Of a stretch of DNA of 64,000 bases, positions 32,208-42,038 are shown piece after piece. The position numbers and the translations under genes were made by a program. This DNA is from Paraburkholderia caledonica NBRC 102488 (GTDB taxonomy: Bacteria > Pseudomonadota > Gammaproteobacteria > Burkholderiales > Burkholderiaceae): NCBI RefSeq assembly GCF_000685095.1, contig NZ_BAYE01000010.1, positions 62,001 through 126,000 of the forward strand, written 5' to 3'. Position 1 is the stretch's first letter. Each line of letters starts with the position of its first letter. The notes below the pieces were generated by a model, which saw only the letters and a list, made by a program, of their open reading frames with translations, did no database searches and was not told where the DNA came from.

Positions 32208-32249
32208 CCCCGGCTGGCCTGTGTCCTATCGGACACAAGCGCGGCCGGG
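32208..32249 (+). other. large imperfect hairpin between ahpC and ahpF
   Basis: CCCGGC-TGGCC-TGTGTCC, loop TATC, GGACACA-AGCGC-GGCCGGG. There is no U-tract, so it is more likely an mRNA-stabilising or attenuating element than a full terminator. Confidence 0.65.
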
Positions 32250-32284
32250 AACCCAACACCCCATCGTCACGGAATCGAATAGCC

Positions 32285-33877
32285 ATGCTTGATGCCAATC
32301 TCAAGACTCAGTTGAAAACGTACCTCGGAAAGGTTAGCAGGCCTATCGAGATCGTCGCCTCGCTCGACGACAGCGCGAAATCGCAAGAGCTGCTGGCATT
32401 GCTGAACGATATCGCGACGTTGTCGGAACGTGTCACCGTGATCGAACGTCGCGACGACAGCGAACGCAAGCCGTCGTTTTCGATCGGGGAGCCCGGCAAG
32501 GACATCGGCATCCGCTTTGCGGGCATTCCGATGGGGCATGAATTCACGTCGCTCGTCCTCGCATTGCTGCAGGTCGGCGGCCATCCGGTCAAACTCGACG
32601 ACGCGGTGATCGAACAGATCCGCAGTCTCGACGGCGACTACCAGTTCGAAACGTATTTCTCGCTGTCGTGCCAGAACTGCCCGGAAGTCGTGCAGGCGCT
32701 GAACGTCATGGCGCTCATCAACCCGCGCATTCGTCACGTGGCGATCGACGGCGCGCTGTTCCAGAACGAAGTCGACGCACGCCAGATCATGGCTGTGCCG
32801 ACCATGTTTCTCAATGGCGAAGTGTTTGGCCAGGGTCGTAGCGGCGTGAAGGAAATTCTCGCAAAGCTCGATACCAACGCCGGTGCTCGTGCCGCGAAGG
32901 AACTTGAAACTAAGCCGGTGTTCGACACGCTGATCGTCGGCGGCGGTCCCGCCGGCGCGGCTGCCGCGATTTATTCGGCGCGCAAGGGAATTGCGACCGG
33001 CGTTGTCGCGGAACGCTTCGGCGGTCAGGTACTCGACACACTGGCGATCGAGAACTTCGTCTCCGTCACGGAAACCGAAGGGCCGAAGTTCGCCACAGCG
33101 CTCGAACAGCACGTGAAAACGTATGAAGTCGACATCATGGACGTGCAGCGCGCCGAAGCGCTGATTCCCGGCCGCATCAACGAAGTGCGCCTCGCAAACG
33201 GCGCGGTGCTGAAGGCCAAAACGATCATTCTCGCCACGGGCGCCCGCTGGCGCGAAATCAACGTGCCGGGCGAGCGCGAGTACCGCAATCACGGCGTGGC
33301 GTATTGCCCGCACTGCGACGGTCCGCTCTTCAAGGGCAAGCGCGTCGCGGTGATCGGCGGCGGCAACTCGGGCGTGGAAGCGGCAATCGACCTCGCGGGT
33401 ATCGTGCGTGAAGTCACGCTGTTCGAATTCGGCGCGACGCTGCGTGCCGACGAAGTGCTGCAGCGCAAGTTGCGCAGCCTCGCTAACGTGACCATCGTCA
33501 CGCAGGCGCAGACTACCGAAATCACCGGCGACGGCAAGAAGGTCAACGGTCTCGTCTACAAGGACCTGCGTTCGGGCGAAGTGAAGAACGTCGAACTGGA
33601 AGGCGTATTCGTGCAGATCGGTCTGGTGCCGAACACCGAATGGCTGAAGGGCACGGTGGAGTTGTCGAAGCACGGCGAGATTGTCGTCGACGCACGCGGT
33701 GCGACGTCGGTGCCGGGCGTGTTCGCGGCCGGCGACGTGACCACGGTGCCGTTCAAGCAGATCGTGATTGCAGTCGGCGAGGGCGCGAAAGCATCGCTCT
33801 CCGCGTTCGACCACCTGATCCGTAACAGCGAGGAAACGGAAACCGTTAGCGAAGTCGAAGCAGAAGCTGCGGTTTGA
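32285..33877 (+). CDS. ahpF: alkyl hydroperoxide reductase subunit F
   Basis: 530 residues. N-terminal tandem thioredoxin-like domain with [10 protein letters not shown] (CxxC), then the FAD domain ([20 protein letters not shown]), a second CxxC in [11 protein letters not shown], the NAD(P)H-binding [15 protein letters not shown], and the C-terminal FAD motif [15 protein letters not shown]. It passes electrons from NADH to AhpC. It lies downstream of ahpC and ends at a strong terminator. Confidence 0.97.
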   Translation: MLDANLKTQLKTYLGKVSRPIEIVASLDDSAKSQELLALLNDIATLSERVTVIERRDDSERKPSFSIGEPGKDIGIRFAGIPMGHEFTSLVLALLQVGGHPVKLDDAVIEQIRSLDGDYQFETYFSLSCQNCPEVVQALNVMALINPRIRHVAIDGALFQNEVDARQIMAVPTMFLNGEVFGQGRSGVKEILAKLDTNAGARAAKELETKPVFDTLIVGGGPAGAAAAIYSARKGIATGVVAERFGGQVLDTLAIENFVSVTETEGPKFATALEQHVKTYEVDIMDVQRAEALIPGRINEVRLANGAVLKAKTIILATGARWREINVPGEREYRNHGVAYCPHCDGPLFKGKRVAVIGGGNSGVEAAIDLAGIVREVTLFEFGATLRADEVLQRKLRSLANVTIVTQAQTTEITGDGKKVNGLVYKDLRSGEVKNVELEGVFVQIGLVPNTEWLKGTVELSKHGEIVVDARGATSVPGVFAAGDVTTVPFKQIVIAVGEGAKASLSAFDHLIRNSEETETVSEVEAEAAV

Positions 33878-33903
33878 CGATAAGACTGAGCTGGTAATGA
33901 ACG

Positions 33904-33930
33904 ACGGCGGCCCGCGGGCCGCCGTTTTCT
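33904..33930 (+). terminator. Rho-independent terminator of ahpCF
   Basis: Stem ACGGCGGCCC, 2-base gap GC, stem GGGCCGCCGT, then TTTCTTTT. Confidence 0.88.
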
Positions 33931-33994
33931 TTTGTGGACGCGGATGTGTATTGGACATCCCGCCAGGTTGCGCTGACAGCCAGCGTCAAGGAGC

Positions 33995-34028
33995 AAAAAA
34001 AGCCGCCCGGTTATGAAACCGGGCGGCT
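33995..34028 (-). terminator. Rho-independent terminator of the pirin gene
   Basis: On the minus strand: AGCCGCCCGGTT, loop TCAT, AACCGGGCGGCT, followed by TTTTTT. It lies 35 bases after the pirin stop codon. Confidence 0.9.
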
Positions 34029-34062
34029 CTTGCTCAAGCGTAAGCCTGTGAAGACGAACGGC

Positions 34063-34788
34063 TTAGGCCCACAAGTCCGACACTTCGTTATCGCGCAGGT
34101 CGAACACCAGGACTTCTGCGTCGCGGCCTTGGGCGAAGGTCAGTGCTTCTTCACCGCGCACACGGGCGCCGTCGCCTTCGCCGAGTTTCACGCCGTTCAC
34201 CGTCACGCTGCCGCGCGCCACATGCACGTATGCATAACGGTTGCTCGCCAGTTGCAGCGCCGCCGTTTCGTCGCCGTCGAAGAGTCCGGCATAGACGCGT
34301 GCGTCCTGTTGCAACACCAGCGAACCGTTCGCGCCGTCCGGCGACAGAACGAGGCGCAGCACACCGCGCTTGTCGTCCGCGCCGAAGTGCTGTTGCTGAT
34401 AGCGTGGCTCGGTTCCCTTTTGCGCCGGCGCTATCCAGATCTGCAGAAAGTGCACCGGCTCGCTCTTCGAATGGTTGTATTCGCTGTGCGCCACGCCGGT
34501 TCCTGCGCTCATCAACTGGGCGTCGCCGGGCACGATCACGGAACCGGTTCCCATGGTGTCCTTATGCTCGAGCGCGCCTTCCAGCACGTACGAGAAAATT
34601 TCCATATCGCGATGCGGGTGCTTGCCGAAGCCTTGAGCCGGCGCGACACGGTCGTCGTTGATCACGAGCAGATCGGAGAAGCCGTTTTGCTTCGGATCGT
34701 GATAGTTCGCGAACGAAAACGTATGACGCGAGCTGAGCCAGCCGTGTTCCGCGCGGCCGCGTTGATTGGCGTGTCTGATTTCAAGCAT
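34063..34788 (-). CDS. pirin family protein (YhhW-like bicupin)
   Basis: 241 residues, two cupin domains. The first carries the metal-binding set: GFGKHPHRDMEIFSYVLEG with two His, and later SAGTGVAHSEYNHS with His and Glu. Bacterial pirins such as YhhW can oxidise quercetin; others act in oxidative stress or regulation, so the function is not fixed. ATG 34788 follows AGGAGAAAG. It is divergent from a LysR regulator, which is its probable controller. Confidence 0.93.
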   Translation of the reverse strand: MLEIRHANQRGRAEHGWLSSRHTFSFANYHDPKQNGFSDLLVINDDRVAPAQGFGKHPHRDMEIFSYVLEGALEHKDTMGTGSVIVPGDAQLMSAGTGVAHSEYNHSKSEPVHFLQIWIAPAQKGTEPRYQQQHFGADDKRGVLRLVLSPDGANGSLVLQQDARVYAGLFDGDETAALQLASNRYAYVHVARGSVTVNGVKLGEGDGARVRGEEALTFAQGRDAEVLVFDLRDNEVSDLWA

Positions 34789-34961
34789 CTCTTTCTCCTG
34801 TCGACCAGAGGTTGCGCGACGCGCATGTTCTGGGTCCATGCAACTTTCGTTGCGGGCGATCCGGGTAACTGCTTGTCCGCGATCCATGAACGACAGTTTA
34901 GGTCAACTTGAAAGGCTTTAATCAGGTTAAAATCAGAAACACCGTCTCATATCAGTGGACA

Positions 34962-35858
34962 ATGGCAATGCAACTCGATGACATGCGGATCTTCGTCGCT
35001 GCGGTCGACGCTCATAATTTCACCGCTGCCGCCAAGCGCCTCTCGCTATCGAAGCAGTTCGTCAGCCGCCGGGTCATGGCGCTCGAAGAAGCGCTCGGCG
35101 TGCCGCTCCTCGTCCGCAACACGCGCAAGCTGGCCGTGACGGAACTGGGGCAGGAGTTCTACGAGCGCGCCAAACGCATCTTGGGCGAGGTGGAGGAAGC
35201 GGAGCAGGCCATGTCGCTGCAGCGAGCCGGGCCGCGTGGGCTGCTCAGGGTGAGCGCGCCAATGTCGTTCGGCATGATGCATCTGTCGCCGCTCGTCGCC
35301 GACTTCCTGCGCGAGCATGGCGACGTGCGCTTCGACATGGAGTTGAGCGACCGCACCGTCGACGTCGTCGGCGAGGGCTTCGACATGGCTGTGCGAATCG
35401 GCGTGCTGCCTGACTCCACGCTCATCGCGCAAAAACTGGTGGATGTGAACCTCGTCGCGTGTTGCAGCCCAGGCTATGTGCGCCGTCGCGGCGCGCCCGC
35501 CAGGCCTGCCGACCTCGCGCGCCATTCATGCCTGCTGTACGGGCACGGCGGCGTGGTGACGTGGGATTTTGCAGTAGACGGCGTGTTGAAGGGCTTTGAA
35601 GTACACGGGCCGCTGCGCGCCAACAATGGCGACCTGATCCGCGATGCAGCGGTGGCCGGCCTCGGAATAGTTCGGCTTCCTGATTTTATTGTCGCTGACG
35701 CGCTGCGAAGCGGCCAGCTCGTCACCGTGCTCGATGACTTCCTGTCGAGCGCGACAGGTGTCTATGCGGTCTACCCGCAGCATCGGCAAAGCTCGCTGAC
35801 CATTCGGGCTTTCGTCGACTTTCTGCACAAACATCTGAAAAAGCGTCTTGCAGCGTAG
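34962..35858 (+). CDS. LysR family transcriptional regulator (divergent to pirin)
   Basis: 298 residues. N-terminal winged helix-turn-helix: MRIFVAAVDAHNFTAAAKRLSLSKQFVSRRVMALEEALG. Then a type 2 periplasmic-binding-like effector domain (GLLRVSAPMSFGMMHLSPLV, DVVGEGFDMAVRIG, IVRLPDFIVADAL). It belongs to the large group of LysR proteins often called CrgA/AaeR-like that control a divergent neighbour. ATG 34962 is used; ATG 34968 two codons later is equally possible. The inducer is unknown. Confidence 0.92.
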   Translation: MAMQLDDMRIFVAAVDAHNFTAAAKRLSLSKQFVSRRVMALEEALGVPLLVRNTRKLAVTELGQEFYERAKRILGEVEEAEQAMSLQRAGPRGLLRVSAPMSFGMMHLSPLVADFLREHGDVRFDMELSDRTVDVVGEGFDMAVRIGVLPDSTLIAQKLVDVNLVACCSPGYVRRRGAPARPADLARHSCLLYGHGGVVTWDFAVDGVLKGFEVHGPLRANNGDLIRDAAVAGLGIVRLPDFIVADALRSGQLVTVLDDFLSSATGVYAVYPQHRQSSLTIRAFVDFLHKHLKKRLAA

Positions 35859-35921
35859 TGATCGGCGACAACGGCCCCACGTTGGAAAACGGATACGGGC
35901 CGCTGCACGGTCTTGCGATGA

Positions 35922-36938
35922 TCAGCCGTCGCGGAAGATAAAGCTATAGCCGTTCAGGGCAGGCACGCCGCCGAGGTGCGCATAGAGCACGCGCGAGCCC
36001 TCGGGAAATTCGCCGTTGCGCACCATGTCGATCATTCCGTGCATCGACTTGCCTTCGTACACCGGATCGGTGAGCACGCCTTCCAGGCGGGCGCACAGGC
36101 GGATCGCCTGTAGCGTGCCGTCGTTCGGCAGGCCGTATTCGGGGCCGCCGAAGCGTTCGTCGAGCACGACGTCCTTAGCCATGATATCTCGTCCGAGGCC
36201 CACTTTCTCTGCGGTGCGACTCGCGATTCGCGTGATCTGCTCGCGGGTCTGCGCCGGTTTCGCGGACGCGTCGATGCCGATCACGCGATCTGCGCGGCCG
36301 TCGGCGGCGAAACCCACCACCATGCCTGCCTGCGTGCTGCCCGTCACCGAGCACACCACGATGTAGTCGAACTTGAAGCCGAGTTCCGCTTCCTGCTGGC
36401 GCACTTCTTCGGCGAAACCGACAAAGCCGAGACCGCCCAGCGGATGGTCGGAGCAGCCTGCCGGAATCGCGTATGGCTTGCCGCCCGCGGCGCGCACGCT
36501 TTCGAGCGCGTCTTCCCAGCTCTTACGAAAGCCAATGTCGAAGCCGTCCGGCACGAGGCGGACGTCCGCGCCCAGAATGCGCGACATCTGAATGTTGCCG
36601 ACGCGGTCGTACACGGCGTCCGAATAGTTGACCCAGTTTTCCTGCACGAGTACGCACTTCATGCCGAGATGCGCGGCAACCGCCGCGACCTGGCGCGTCT
36701 GGTTCGACTGGATGCCGCCGATCGACACGAGCGTATCGCAGCCTTGCGCGAGTGCTTCGGGAATCAGGTATTCGAGCTTGCGCGTCTTGTTGCCGCCGAA
36801 CGCGAAGCCGCTGTTGCAGTCCTCGCGCTTGGCATAGAGATGCACCTTGCCGCCCAGATGATCGCTCAGCCGCTTGAGCGGCTGGATGGGTGTTGGCCCG
36901 AAGGTGAGCGGATAGCGGGGAAATCGTTGCAAGTTCAT
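35922..36938 (-). CDS. acdS: 1-aminocyclopropane-1-carboxylate (ACC) deaminase
   Basis: 338 residues, exactly the usual AcdS length, beginning [23 protein letters not shown] lysine K51 in [12 protein letters not shown]294 and E295 in [11 protein letters not shown] and L322 in AHLGGVP are present; Glu295 and Leu322 separate genuine ACC deaminases from D-cysteine desulfhydrases. The enzyme splits the plant ethylene precursor ACC into 2-oxobutanoate and ammonia, a trait of plant-growth-promoting bacteria. GGAGA precedes ATG 36938. The Lrp-type regulator acdR is divergent, as in other Burkholderia. Confidence 0.97.
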   Translation of the reverse strand: MNLQRFPRYPLTFGPTPIQPLKRLSDHLGGKVHLYAKREDCNSGFAFGGNKTRKLEYLIPEALAQGCDTLVSIGGIQSNQTRQVAAVAAHLGMKCVLVQENWVNYSDAVYDRVGNIQMSRILGADVRLVPDGFDIGFRKSWEDALESVRAAGGKPYAIPAGCSDHPLGGLGFVGFAEEVRQQEAELGFKFDYIVVCSVTGSTQAGMVVGFAADGRADRVIGIDASAKPAQTREQITRIASRTAEKVGLGRDIMAKDVVLDERFGGPEYGLPNDGTLQAIRLCARLEGVLTDPVYEGKSMHGMIDMVRNGEFPEGSRVLYAHLGGVPALNGYSFIFRDG

Positions 36939-37041
36939 GGTATCTCCGGTGTCGGTTGGTTCGGCGCGGTGAGTGGCAGCCGCGTTCAACATATGGTAGA
37001 AAAAACGCCGGGAAATGAGCTTGCGAAGAAAATCGCTCACG

Positions 37042-37078
37042 CCAAATTTTGGTAATGCGACAATGAGATAGGCCTATC
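37042..37078. promoter_or_regulatory. acdS-acdR operators (two palindromes)
   Basis: CCAAA-T-TTTGG (37042-37052) and GATAGGCCTATC (37067-37078), both perfect palindromes in the 160-base divergent spacer. They are suited to Lrp-type AcdR dimers; which palindrome is the Lrp box cannot be read from sequence alone. Confidence 0.65.
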
Positions 37079-37098
37079 GAAATTGTGCATGGAACGAG

Positions 37099-37626
37099 AT
37101 GAACAAAACTAAAGTTCGCGGCCTTGCCGCAACCCGCGCCACGGCAAGCGCCGAAGCCGATCCGCTGCAATCGCTCGATCGCATCGACCGGGCGATCCTG
37201 CGTCAATTGCAAACGGACGCGTCGATCTCGAACGTCGCGCTGGCTGCGAAGGTGAAACTGAGCGCGCCGGCCTGCTTGCGGCGAGTCGAGCGGCTCAAGG
37301 AATCGGGATTGATTCGCGGCGTTGTCGCGTTGATCGACCCGAAGGCAGCGGGCGCCGGCATGCTCGTCATCATCGGCGTGGTGCTCGATCGCTCAACGCC
37401 CGAATCGTTCGCCGAGTTCGAGAAAGCCGCGCAGAAGGTGGCCGGTTGCATGGAGTGCCACGTCGTGACCGGCGAATTCGATTACTTCATGACGATTCGC
37501 ACGCGTGACAGCGACAGCTTCAACCGTCTTCACGCCGAACAACTGCTGTATTTGCCGGGCGTGCGGCAGATTCGCTCGTTTATGGTGCTCAAAGAGATCC
37601 TGTCGACCACCCGCTTCCCGCTCTGA
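37099..37626 (+). CDS. acdR: Lrp/AsnC family regulator of ACC deaminase
   Basis: 175 residues. An N-terminal extension of about 25 residues precedes the helix-turn-helix (LDRIDRAILRQLQTDASISN, then SAPACLRRVERLKESGLI). The C-terminal RAM ligand domain has MECHVVTGEFDYFMTIRTRD. AcdR activates acdS in the presence of ACC in other bacteria and represses itself. The divergent layout with acdS and the palindromes between the start codons support the name. Confidence 0.93.
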   Translation: MNKTKVRGLAATRATASAEADPLQSLDRIDRAILRQLQTDASISNVALAAKVKLSAPACLRRVERLKESGLIRGVVALIDPKAAGAGMLVIIGVVLDRSTPESFAEFEKAAQKVAGCMECHVVTGEFDYFMTIRTRDSDSFNRLHAEQLLYLPGVRQIRSFMVLKEILSTTRFPL

Positions 37627-37798
37627 CGCCCGTGGTCATCGGGCACGAAGCCGCAAACGGGCGCATGCTGTCCGGGTGCATGCTGTCATTAACGCGCCGC
37701 ATGTGCGACTAACACTGTGGACACTCGGGTCATACGCAATCCGCGCCGGCAAGAGTGAACCGCGTGCCTTTGCGAAGGCGGAATCAGGACAGGACATC

Positions 37799-38542
37799 AT
37801 GAACATGGACAAACATATCGACCGCAAGAGCGTCCGCTCGCGCGCGGCCAGGCTTTCACTCTCTGTTGGCTTCGGTGCACTCGCGCTGCTGCTTGCGCAA
37901 CGAATGGCGTTTTCATCCGAGGGCGCGGTGGCGATCGCGCCCCCCGCGCTCGATGAGCCGGTCGCCGCGGCCACGGTTCACGAAGAAACCGCCGTGTTCG
38001 CAGGCGGCTGCTTCTGGGGCGTGCAGGGCGTATTCCAGCATGTGCGGGGCGTGAAGCAGGCCGTGTCGGGCTATTCGGGCGGCCAGCGCGACACCGCCAA
38101 CTATGAAACGGTCAGCGGCGGCGCGACCGGGCACGCAGAATCCGTGCAGGTCACGTTCGACCCCGCCCAGGTGACCTACGGCCAGTTGTTGCAGGTGTAT
38201 TTCTCAGTGATTCACGACCCGACGCAACTTGATCGCCAGGGGCCCGACAGCGGCACGCAATATCGCTCAGCGGTGTTTCCGCTGAACGATATGCAGCGGC
38301 GCGTCGCACAGGGCTACATTGCGCAACTACAGAAGGCGCATGCATTTGCAGCGCCCATCGTGACGAAGGCGGAGCCGTTCAAAGGTTTCTACCCCGCAGA
38401 GTTCTATCACCAGAACTACCTGACGCAGCATCCGAACTCGGGTTACATCGCGCTATACGACATGCCGAAGGTGGCCAATCTGAAACGTATGTTCCCCAAT
38501 CTGTATCGCGACACGCCGGTGCTGGTTCAGGCAGCGCAATAG
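37799..38542 (+). CDS. msrA: peptide methionine sulfoxide reductase MsrA, probably exported
   Basis: 247 residues. The N terminus has a twin-Arg-free basic start and a hydrophobic segment (LSVGFGALALLLAQRMAFS), suggesting export or membrane anchoring, then an MsrA catalytic domain: AVFAGGCFWGVQGVF with the catalytic Cys, GYSGG, GHAESVQVTFDP and HPTQLDRQGPD-like VIHDPTQLDRQG. It reduces methionine-S-sulfoxide in proteins; this version probably repairs periplasmic proteins. ATG 37799 follows AGGA; longer in-frame starts would precede the signal segment. A strong terminator follows. Confidence 0.92.
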   Translation: MNMDKHIDRKSVRSRAARLSLSVGFGALALLLAQRMAFSSEGAVAIAPPALDEPVAAATVHEETAVFAGGCFWGVQGVFQHVRGVKQAVSGYSGGQRDTANYETVSGGATGHAESVQVTFDPAQVTYGQLLQVYFSVIHDPTQLDRQGPDSGTQYRSAVFPLNDMQRRVAQGYIAQLQKAHAFAAPIVTKAEPFKGFYPAEFYHQNYLTQHPNSGYIALYDMPKVANLKRMFPNLYRDTPVLVQAAQ

Positions 38543-38583
38543 AAACTCCGGCAACGCTGAGGTCGTGACTGTTTTCGTGTGCA

Positions 38584-38613
38584 GGAGCGCCGCCGCTGAG
38601 GCGGCGCTTTTTC
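38584..38613 (+). terminator. Rho-independent terminator of msrA
   Basis: Stem AGCGCCGCC, loop GCTGA, stem GGCGGCGCT, followed by TTTTC. Confidence 0.92.
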
Positions 38614-38975
38614 ATCTGATAGCTTTCCGCTGACTATCGGCGCTCGCGGTCGGCAGCCATCAACCTTGACCCGCCAAACACCATCTGCAAGGCAATGGAG
38701 GCATGCTTCGATGGTCTGGGCCCACATCTTGCACTAGCTCGTCGGTCGGCAAAACTTTCGCATGGTCTGTTATGACGAATACCTTGGCAGGAAGCTTGTT
38801 CCTCCTATCGGCAGATCTTCAATGTGCGTGTTTTGCCGTGCAATGCGTGTCGGTTGCTGAAAAACTTACATGCTGCGCGTTGCAACGCGGCGGTCGGCCG
38901 GGCTCTTGCGCTGCGCTGGTGAGCCGGGCCGGGAAAGATAAACCCTCTTCGCGATACGCGAGATTGGAGGCATTG
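38614..38975. other. intergenic region, 362 bp, no gene seen
   Basis: Upstream region of the MipA/OmpV gene. An in-frame opening extends leftwards to 38703 but has no signal-peptide-like start or ribosome-binding site. No other feature recognised. Confidence 0.45.
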
Positions 38976-39872
38976 GTGTTGAACAGCCGTAGAAAGCGGA
39001 TCGGCAAGGTCCGCAATAAACAAACAGGCATCGCGGCTACTTCCATGGTGGCCATGACTATTGGCGGCTTTGCCGCGCTACCGGGGGTCGCGTCTGCGCA
39101 GACGCCTTCGCCGTTGGGCGAGTGGCAATACTCGGTCGGTATTCCGCTGCAAAAGATGTGGCAGCCGAACATTCCCGACTGGCAGGTGCGCGTTGGCGCT
39201 GCTACGTCTTTCCAGCCGCGCTATGAAGGCTCGGACCGGTATCACCTGATGGCGGGGCCGAGCATCGACGTCCGCTATAAAGACCTGTTCTTCCTGTCGA
39301 GCGGCGAAGGTTTCGGGGTGAACTTCGCACAAGGCGAGAACTGGCGCGCAAGCCTCGCAGCGGTATACGACCTCGGTCGTCGCGCTCACGACGATCCGCA
39401 GGAACTGAATGGTCTCGGCAACATCAATCCCGCGCCGGGTTTGAAGCTCTCGGGCGAATATGTCGTATCGAGAGACTTTCCGCTCGTGCTGCGCGCAGCC
39501 GTGCGCCGCTATTTCGGCGGGTCAAACGGGTGGATCGGCGATCTCGGTGCGTATATGCCGATGCCGGGCAGTTCGAAGAAATTCTTCTGGTTTGCCGGCC
39601 CCAATGTGACGCTCGCGGACTCCACCTATATGAACAGCTGGTTCGGCGTGAACCAGAACCAGGCCGCCCATTCCAACTACTCGCAGTACCACGCGAGTGC
39701 GGGTTTCAAGTCGGTCGGCTTCGGCGTTAGCGCTGTATGGCTATTCGACAAGCACTGGTTCGCTACTGCCGACGGCGCGTTCCAGCAACTCGTCGGCAGT
39801 GCCGGGAATAGTCCGATCACGCACCGCAAGGCCAACGGCGTGGCGGACGTTTCGATCAACTACCGGTTCTGA
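38976..39872 (+). CDS. MipA/OmpV family outer-membrane protein
   Basis: 298 residues from GTG 38976 (TTG 38979 also possible); GGAGG lies 5-8 bases upstream. A basic N terminus and hydrophobic stretch (GIAATSMVAMTIGGFAALP, cleavage at ASA) form the signal peptide. The mature part is a beta-barrel with alternating aromatic strands: VRVGAATSFQPRYEGSDRY, GFGVNFAQGENWRASLA, and the terminal ADVSINYRF ending in Phe, the outer-membrane insertion signal. MipA/OmpV proteins scaffold murein enzymes or act as porin-like proteins; the role here is not determined. Confidence 0.88.
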   Translation: MLNSRRKRIGKVRNKQTGIAATSMVAMTIGGFAALPGVASAQTPSPLGEWQYSVGIPLQKMWQPNIPDWQVRVGAATSFQPRYEGSDRYHLMAGPSIDVRYKDLFFLSSGEGFGVNFAQGENWRASLAAVYDLGRRAHDDPQELNGLGNINPAPGLKLSGEYVVSRDFPLVLRAAVRRYFGGSNGWIGDLGAYMPMPGSSKKFFWFAGPNVTLADSTYMNSWFGVNQNQAAHSNYSQYHASAGFKSVGFGVSAVWLFDKHWFATADGAFQQLVGSAGNSPITHRKANGVADVSINYRF

Positions 39873-39877
39873 GCGAA

Positions 39878-39898
39878 GCGCAACCGTGGCGGTTGCGC
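39878..39898. terminator. hairpin between convergent MipA and trehalase genes
   Basis: GCGCAACC, loop GTGGC, GGTTGCGC, without a U-tract. It may act as a shared 3' end element. Confidence 0.4.
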
Positions 39899-39909
39899 AA
39901 CCGTCACGG

Positions 39910-41784
39910 TTACGGATTCACGCGCGTGCCCTGCAGCCGGTGCGTGTTTTTGGACGCAGCAGCGGCGGACGCTGCCGCAGCCGATACGCCCGCCGGACCC
40001 GCTGGAATATCGCTTGGGCGTGAAGTGCCCGCGGCTTGCGGATACAGCGCGAGCAATGTGCGCAAGACGCCGTTTGTCCAGCCGAAGCCGTCCTGCAACG
40101 GATACTCGCCGCCGCCCGCGGACACGCCGGGCGACGCTGCATCCACATCGTATTTTTCGACGAGCTTACCCGTGTGCTGATAGTACGAGACGTTGGTTCT
40201 GATCCAGCGCGTCGCGATGGTTTGCGCCAGCGCCGGTTCGCTATAACGACGCAGCCCGATTACCGCGAGGTACTGCAACGGCGCCCAGCCATTCGGCGCG
40301 TCCCATTGCTGACCGGTGGCGACCTTGGTGGTTGCAAGGCCGCCGGGGCGCAGCAGCTCGCGCTGCAAGGTCGCGGCGACGGCCTTCGCCTGCTGACGGC
40401 TCGCAACCCCCGTGTACAACGGATAAACAGTGGCCGCGGTAAGCCTGTGCGTGAGCGTGCGATGTACGAAGTCGTAGTCGCCGAATGCCTGCAATTGCGG
40501 GTCCCACAGTACGCGTCGAATCGTGTCGGCTCGTGTGGCGGCGCGTTGCGACATGTTCTCCGCATGCGTGACGTCGCCGCGCACGCGGTACGCCTTCGCG
40601 AGTGCGCGTTCGAGATCGACGATCAGGCAATTCAGATCGATCGGCGCGAGCGACGTCACGTCGACCGTGGCAAGCGTCTTGCCGTCGGCGAACCAGCGCG
40701 AACTGAAATCCCAACCCGTTTCACCGCCTGCGCGGAGATTGCGCCACAGATCGTCCGCGTTGCGTTGCGGCGTTTGCTGCGAGGTCGCAATGTCTTCACG
40801 ATACGACTCGTCGCGCGGCGCCGCGCGTTCGTCCCAATAGCGGTTGAGGAGCGAGCCGTCCGCGAGGCGCACCACATGCCGGTTTGCGTGACCGGCGGGC
40901 AGCCCCTCGCTGCCGTCCATCCAGTAAGCGTATTCGCGTTGCAGTTCCGGCAGATATTGCGCGTAGACCGCGTCGCCGTCTTTCTCGGCCACGAGCCGCA
41001 CCATCTGCGCGAAGAACGGCGGTTGTGAGCGGCTCAGGTAGTAAGTGCGATTGCCGTTCGGTATGTGGCCGTAGCGATTGATCAGCGTCGCAAAGTTCTT
41101 CAGTTCGTCGACGACCCACGCATGGTGTCCGCTTGCTTCCAGACCCAGCATGATGAAGTACGAGTCCCAGTAGTAAATCTCGTCGAAGCGGTCGCCCGGC
41201 ACGATGTAGGCATCGGGCAGCGGCAGCAGCGACGACCATGGACTCGCCGCGGCATCCGGCTCACGGCGCAGCACGTTCCACAGCGTATCGATATGACTCA
41301 CCACGTCCTCGTTCGGATCGGACACATAGCTCTTCGACATACGAACGGGCAGCGTGAAATTGCGCTTCACGAAGTCGCCGAGGTTGAAACCCGGTTGCTG
41401 CCTGGCGGTTTCGTACGCCGCGGCAATCTGTGCAGGCGGCGCGAGCGGCACCATGTCGGCGAAGGTCTTGCTGTCGGGATAGAGGTGAGCCAGTTGCACG
41501 TCCCGATAGAGGTCGGGATATTGCTCGGAGGGCGGCACCGGCACCACCGGCGACGCCTGCACGGGGGGCTCCACATGCAGTGCGACACGCGTGATGCCGC
41601 TTGCTCGCGGCGCTGCATCGGCAGCCGGGACCGCGGCCGCGAGCGACGCATGCAGCGCGAGTGCGGCGGCGAGTGCGGCGACATGCGCGTTCACACGCGT
41701 GGCACCAGACCAGCCGACATGCAGGGCGCCCAGCGCGCGACGCACATAGAGACGGGCAACAGCGGCGAAAGCGTGAACTGTCAT
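39910..41784 (-). CDS. treA: periplasmic alpha,alpha-trehalase (GH37)
   Basis: 624 residues. A long N-terminal Ala-rich hydrophobic segment (residues about 30-55) is the export signal. GH37 signatures: PGDRFDEIYYWDSYF (near residue 200) and QWDAPNGWAPLQYL. The catalytic acid is in GWDFSSRW and the base Glu in VEKYDVDAASPG. A short Ala/Ser tail ends the protein. The enzyme hydrolyses trehalose to glucose in the periplasm for use as carbon source or osmolyte recycling. The start ATG 41784 has a weak ribosome-binding site. It is convergent with the MipA-like gene. Confidence 0.95.
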   Translation of the reverse strand: MTVHAFAAVARLYVRRALGALHVGWSGATRVNAHVAALAAALALHASLAAAVPAADAAPRASGITRVALHVEPPVQASPVVPVPPSEQYPDLYRDVQLAHLYPDSKTFADMVPLAPPAQIAAAYETARQQPGFNLGDFVKRNFTLPVRMSKSYVSDPNEDVVSHIDTLWNVLRREPDAAASPWSSLLPLPDAYIVPGDRFDEIYYWDSYFIMLGLEASGHHAWVVDELKNFATLINRYGHIPNGNRTYYLSRSQPPFFAQMVRLVAEKDGDAVYAQYLPELQREYAYWMDGSEGLPAGHANRHVVRLADGSLLNRYWDERAAPRDESYREDIATSQQTPQRNADDLWRNLRAGGETGWDFSSRWFADGKTLATVDVTSLAPIDLNCLIVDLERALAKAYRVRGDVTHAENMSQRAATRADTIRRVLWDPQLQAFGDYDFVHRTLTHRLTAATVYPLYTGVASRQQAKAVAATLQRELLRPGGLATTKVATGQQWDAPNGWAPLQYLAVIGLRRYSEPALAQTIATRWIRTNVSYYQHTGKLVEKYDVDAASPGVSAGGGEYPLQDGFGWTNGVLRTLLALYPQAAGTSRPSDIPAGPAGVSAAAASAAAASKNTHRLQGTRVNP

Positions 41785-42038
41785 CGGCAGGAGAAAAGAC
41801 GTCGAAGCATGAATAGGTCAAAGATGCGGACATTGTTCGCATCATTGACCGCGCGCGCCCCGGCAAAGTTGCGTGTATCTGCTCGGCCTTGTCCAGCAAG
41901 GCGGAGCGCGGTGGCGCACGCAAAATGCAAAGCCCGTCCTGTATGATTATGCGGCTGTGTAAGAACCCGAAAACGCCACGCGGAAAACCCGAAAAATATT
42001 CCGGATCGCAATGATCCGTTTTGCTGAATATAGAAAAA

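Noticed and set aside
32267-33958. 563-codon open frame antisense to ahpF
   Set aside because: AhpF on the plus strand has all family motifs; the antisense frame is His/Arg-rich and is a by-product of high GC codon bias.
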